From the NCBI RefSeq assembly GCF_022458985.1, contig NC_061781.1, positions 18,011,001 through 18,075,000 of the forward strand: a DNA stretch of 64,000 nucleotides. The letters are read 5' to 3'. Below are positions 61,317 through 64,000 of the stretch, one piece after another. The first letter of the stretch is position 1, and each line of letters opens with the position of its first letter. The notes under the pieces are model-generated. The model was given only the letters and a program-made list of their open reading frames with translations. It did no database searches and was not told where the DNA came from. The position numbers and the translations under genes were made by a program. This DNA is from Mugil cephalus (taxonomy: Eukaryota > Chordata > Actinopteri > Mugiliformes > Mugilidae).

Positions 61317-63206
61317 GCTACCTACGCCTCGCCACTCCAACAAGCACAGTCCTTCAAAAAAACAAAAAAAAAAAAACCTTCACCGTGGGAATTTAGTCCA
61401 CTTTTGTGTGTGCTTCTCCAACCTTTACCCCTGTTTCCCCCCCCCCCATGCCTGTATTTCTGTCTGGCTTTCTCAGGGGTGTAGTTGAATATTGAAAGAA
61501 CAGAGGTGTTTGTGGCACCCATCTTTTTTCTGCTTCTGAATCACATGCACCTGCACCACAGCTCAGTGGGAGGTGTCGTCCAAGGGAACTGTAGTCTTTG
61601 GCCCTGCCACCTGAAGTCTTTGTATCTCTAATCCACTTTTCAATAAGCCATCCCACTAAAAACTTACTGCTGTTGGAGAATGTATAATGTACTTGTTTGA
61701 ATAGTTTTTTTTTTTCTTGTTATTTTGCAACATATGGCAGACGTGATGATGACGATGATCAAAATGTTCCGAGACGGCCAAAGTGTCTTCTTTAACATGC
61801 TGTGTTTAGTACAACACCATGGATTGGCCGAAACTGTTGCTATGGCATCCCAGGATGGGGCTCCATCAAATGTGTTGATACTTCTTTGTTTTGTGTTCTG
61901 GGCAATTATTTGAAATAGTTTCTTATCCCCCATTGTGTTGGGCCGGCTTCCTTCTGTTCTGTAGGCAGCTGCTTTCCTGATCTCATTTTGCTAGTTTTGT
62001 TTCTCTGGAGTTGAGGAATTCTCCACCACCGCCCTGTTAACGCCTTGGTAGTGTTTACAAAATAATGGCAGCAGCAAGGTAAAGACTTTTCATAACCCAG
62101 GCTCCTGATAGGTAAATAAGCTTTGTTTGTTAATTACGTATATGAATCCTACAACGATTGTAGCTTATAGTATCCTTTTAGAGGCCAGTGGTAAAGATAG
62201 ACCTTCAAAAAGACAAAAAAAGATTGATGTAACGAAATGTGTGGTTGTATAGGTCTTTATGTACTCCCTTCAAAGATCTCCCTTTTAAAACTGAGCAACA
62301 CATGTACTGACTCTTCCAAATACCTTTTTCTGTAATCTAATATAAGTTTGCAAATTAAATATAGATTGTTTTAATACATTTGTATCTACAGTTCATGTAT
62401 ATCGGTTTGTTGCTGTGGGGGGGAAATGTGGACTTAAATCAGGTCTGAATCGTTTTATTTAGAAATAGGAGAGCACACCTCAAAATATTCAAAAAATATC
62501 TTTAAAGTTGTCACCGCAGTCAACCTTTTCACACAACGGATGTAGAAATGTTTGACTTATGTGGCAATATCACGGGAAGGCCTTAAGGATGAATTGATCA
62601 GGTTTTCAAATATCAGAATCATATTATTTGGCTACTGCCTATAGCTGTCCACCATCTTCACTACTAGTGACTACTACTACTAGACACCACAGGGTGTCTC
62701 CTGTACCTCTGCTAGTCCATTACAACCTCACTGCTTCTTCTGATATTGGTTTTCAGGTGATGGTTTTTCTTTTCTTTTTCAACAGTGACAACAACAAAAA
62801 AACATCTTTCATTAAATTCCTCAAAGCTTTCATGACATACAAGTCTGGACAGACCTGGATGTAGACCTTTTCTTTTTGATAAGGAGACCTGATCAAATGA
62901 TGCCTACAAGGGCAAGAACATAGTGACATTTTTAGTGTCTGAAATTTGGTTAAAAGTCGTATCTTACAGCTGCTTTTTCCCTTAAAGTCTGCCACATTTT
63001 CAAAGTTTGTTAAAAGGGGATACCACCCAGTTTACACAGAAAGGTGGTGATGGCATAGTTGGACCTCTAAACAAATGGTCTGTGGACTACAGTTTTGGAA
63101 ATTAACATCTGGTGGTTGCTTGGAAAAAACTGAGGTCAGCACACATCTGTGGACGATGCATCACTGCTTGAGGCTATATTAGCTACTATTTGCATATAGA
63201 AATAAA
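61317..63206 (+). other. tfdp1: tfdp1 3'UTR
   Basis: Non-coding after the stop. The first good poly(A) signal is ATTAAA at 62,354-62,359 and a second, AATAAA, is at 63,201-63,206, so alternative ends are possible. It contains an A-run, a C-run at 61,438-61,447 and AT-rich sequence. No other gene was seen. Confidence 0.55.
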
Positions 63207-63244
63207 TCTGAAATCTTGAAACGCTGCATTGTAGTTGTGTTACA

Positions 63245-64000
63245 TAACACACACCTTTTTTACACCTTGCTGGTAAAAGGTTGGACCCCTTTTGTCTTCA
63301 GAACTGTCTTAATTCTTCTTGGGATACTTTCAACAAGGTGTTGGAAACATTCCTCAGAGATTTTGGTCCATGTTGACATGATGGCATCACTCAGTTGCAG
63401 ATTCATCAGCTACACATCTATGATGCAAATCTCCTGTTCCATCAAATCCCAAAGGTGATGCTCTATGGGATTGAGATCTGGTGACTGTGGAGGCCATTGG
63501 AGTACAGTGAACTCATTGACATGTTCAAGGAACCAGTTTGAGATGATATGAGCTTTGTGACATTATCCTGGTGGGAGTATCCGTCAGAAGATGGGTCCAC
63601 TGTGGTCATAAAGGGATGGACATGGTCAGCAACAATACTCAGGTAGATTGTGGCATTTAAACCATGCTCAGTTTTTACTAAAGGGCCCAAAGTGTGCTAA
63701 GAAAATATCCCCCACACCATTACACCACCAGCAGCAGCCTGAACCGTTGATACAAGGCAGGATGGATCCATGCTTTCATGTTGTTTACACCAAATTCTGA
63801 CCCTGACATCCAAATGTCACAGCTGAAATCAAGACTCGTCAGACCAGGCAACGTTTTTCCAATCTTCTATTGTCCAATTTTGGTGTATGTGTGTGAACTG
63901 TAGTCTTAGTTTCCTGTTCTTAGCTGACTGGAGTGGCCGGTGTGGTCTTCTGCTGCTGTAGCACCATCTTCTTCAAGGTTGGACATGTTGTGTGTTCAGA
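63245..64000 (-). mobile_element. Tc1/mariner-like transposon, truncated by window end
   Basis: Minus-strand translation gives the DDE-transposase C-terminal signature FTVLQWPPQSPDLNPIEH, where the last D and the NPIE motif are family hallmarks. Further decayed transposase sequence continues to the right edge. Small indels and stops (for example the insertion near 63,460) show it is a pseudogene copy. The left terminal repeat was not clearly found, and the rest of the element lies beyond the window. Confidence 0.75.

Overview
This is a nuclear genomic window from a bony fish, most likely a spiny-rayed teleost. The basis is multi-exon vertebrate genes with GT-AG introns and a mixture of fish-type repeats: Tc1/mariner remnants, LINE 3' ends, short MITEs and many microsatellites. 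I cannot name the species. There is nothing prokaryotic or plasmid-like here.

The window carries six protein-coding genes. I rebuilt them exon by exon from splice sites, and the reading phase closes at every junction. In order they are: pou2f1 (Oct-1, + strand, 5' end outside the window, CDS 222-8509, then a probable 3'UTR of about 6.6 kb to about 15,170); cd247 (CD3-zeta, - strand, 22,635-16,262, 7 exons, 133 aa); lamp1 (+ strand, 27,037-32,124, 6 exons, 251 aa); grtp1 (TBC/RabGAP, - strand, 39,213-35,243, 8 exons, 349 aa); dcun1d2 (DCN1-like, - strand, 46,719-42,335, 7 exons, 259 aa); and tfdp1 (DP-1, + strand, non-coding first exon near 52,388, CDS 54,352-61,316, 413 aa).

The order is informative. 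The convergent pou2f1/cd247 pair matches human 1q24, and lamp1-grtp1-dcun1d2-tfdp1 matches human 13q34 in order and strand, with adprhl1 and tmco3 missing. The join between the two blocks falls in the repeat-rich 22.6-27.0 kb interval. The genes do not form one pathway: a POU transcription factor, a T-cell receptor signalling chain, a lysosomal membrane protein, a Rab GAP, a cullin-neddylation co-factor and an E2F partner.

Two gene models are unusual. The cd247 model has one complete ITAM instead of three, plus a half-ITAM. The lamp1 model has only the membrane-proximal LAMP domain, joined directly to the signal-peptide exon. Other points are a GC-AG intron and a 3-nt coding first exon in dcun1d2, two CLEAR-like E-boxes upstream of lamp1, an octamer cluster in a pou2f1 intron, complementary G-rich and C-rich tracts in the pou2f1 3'UTR, and a MITE inserted into a LINE reverse-transcriptase fragment. 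I found no evidence of a wholly new genetic system.
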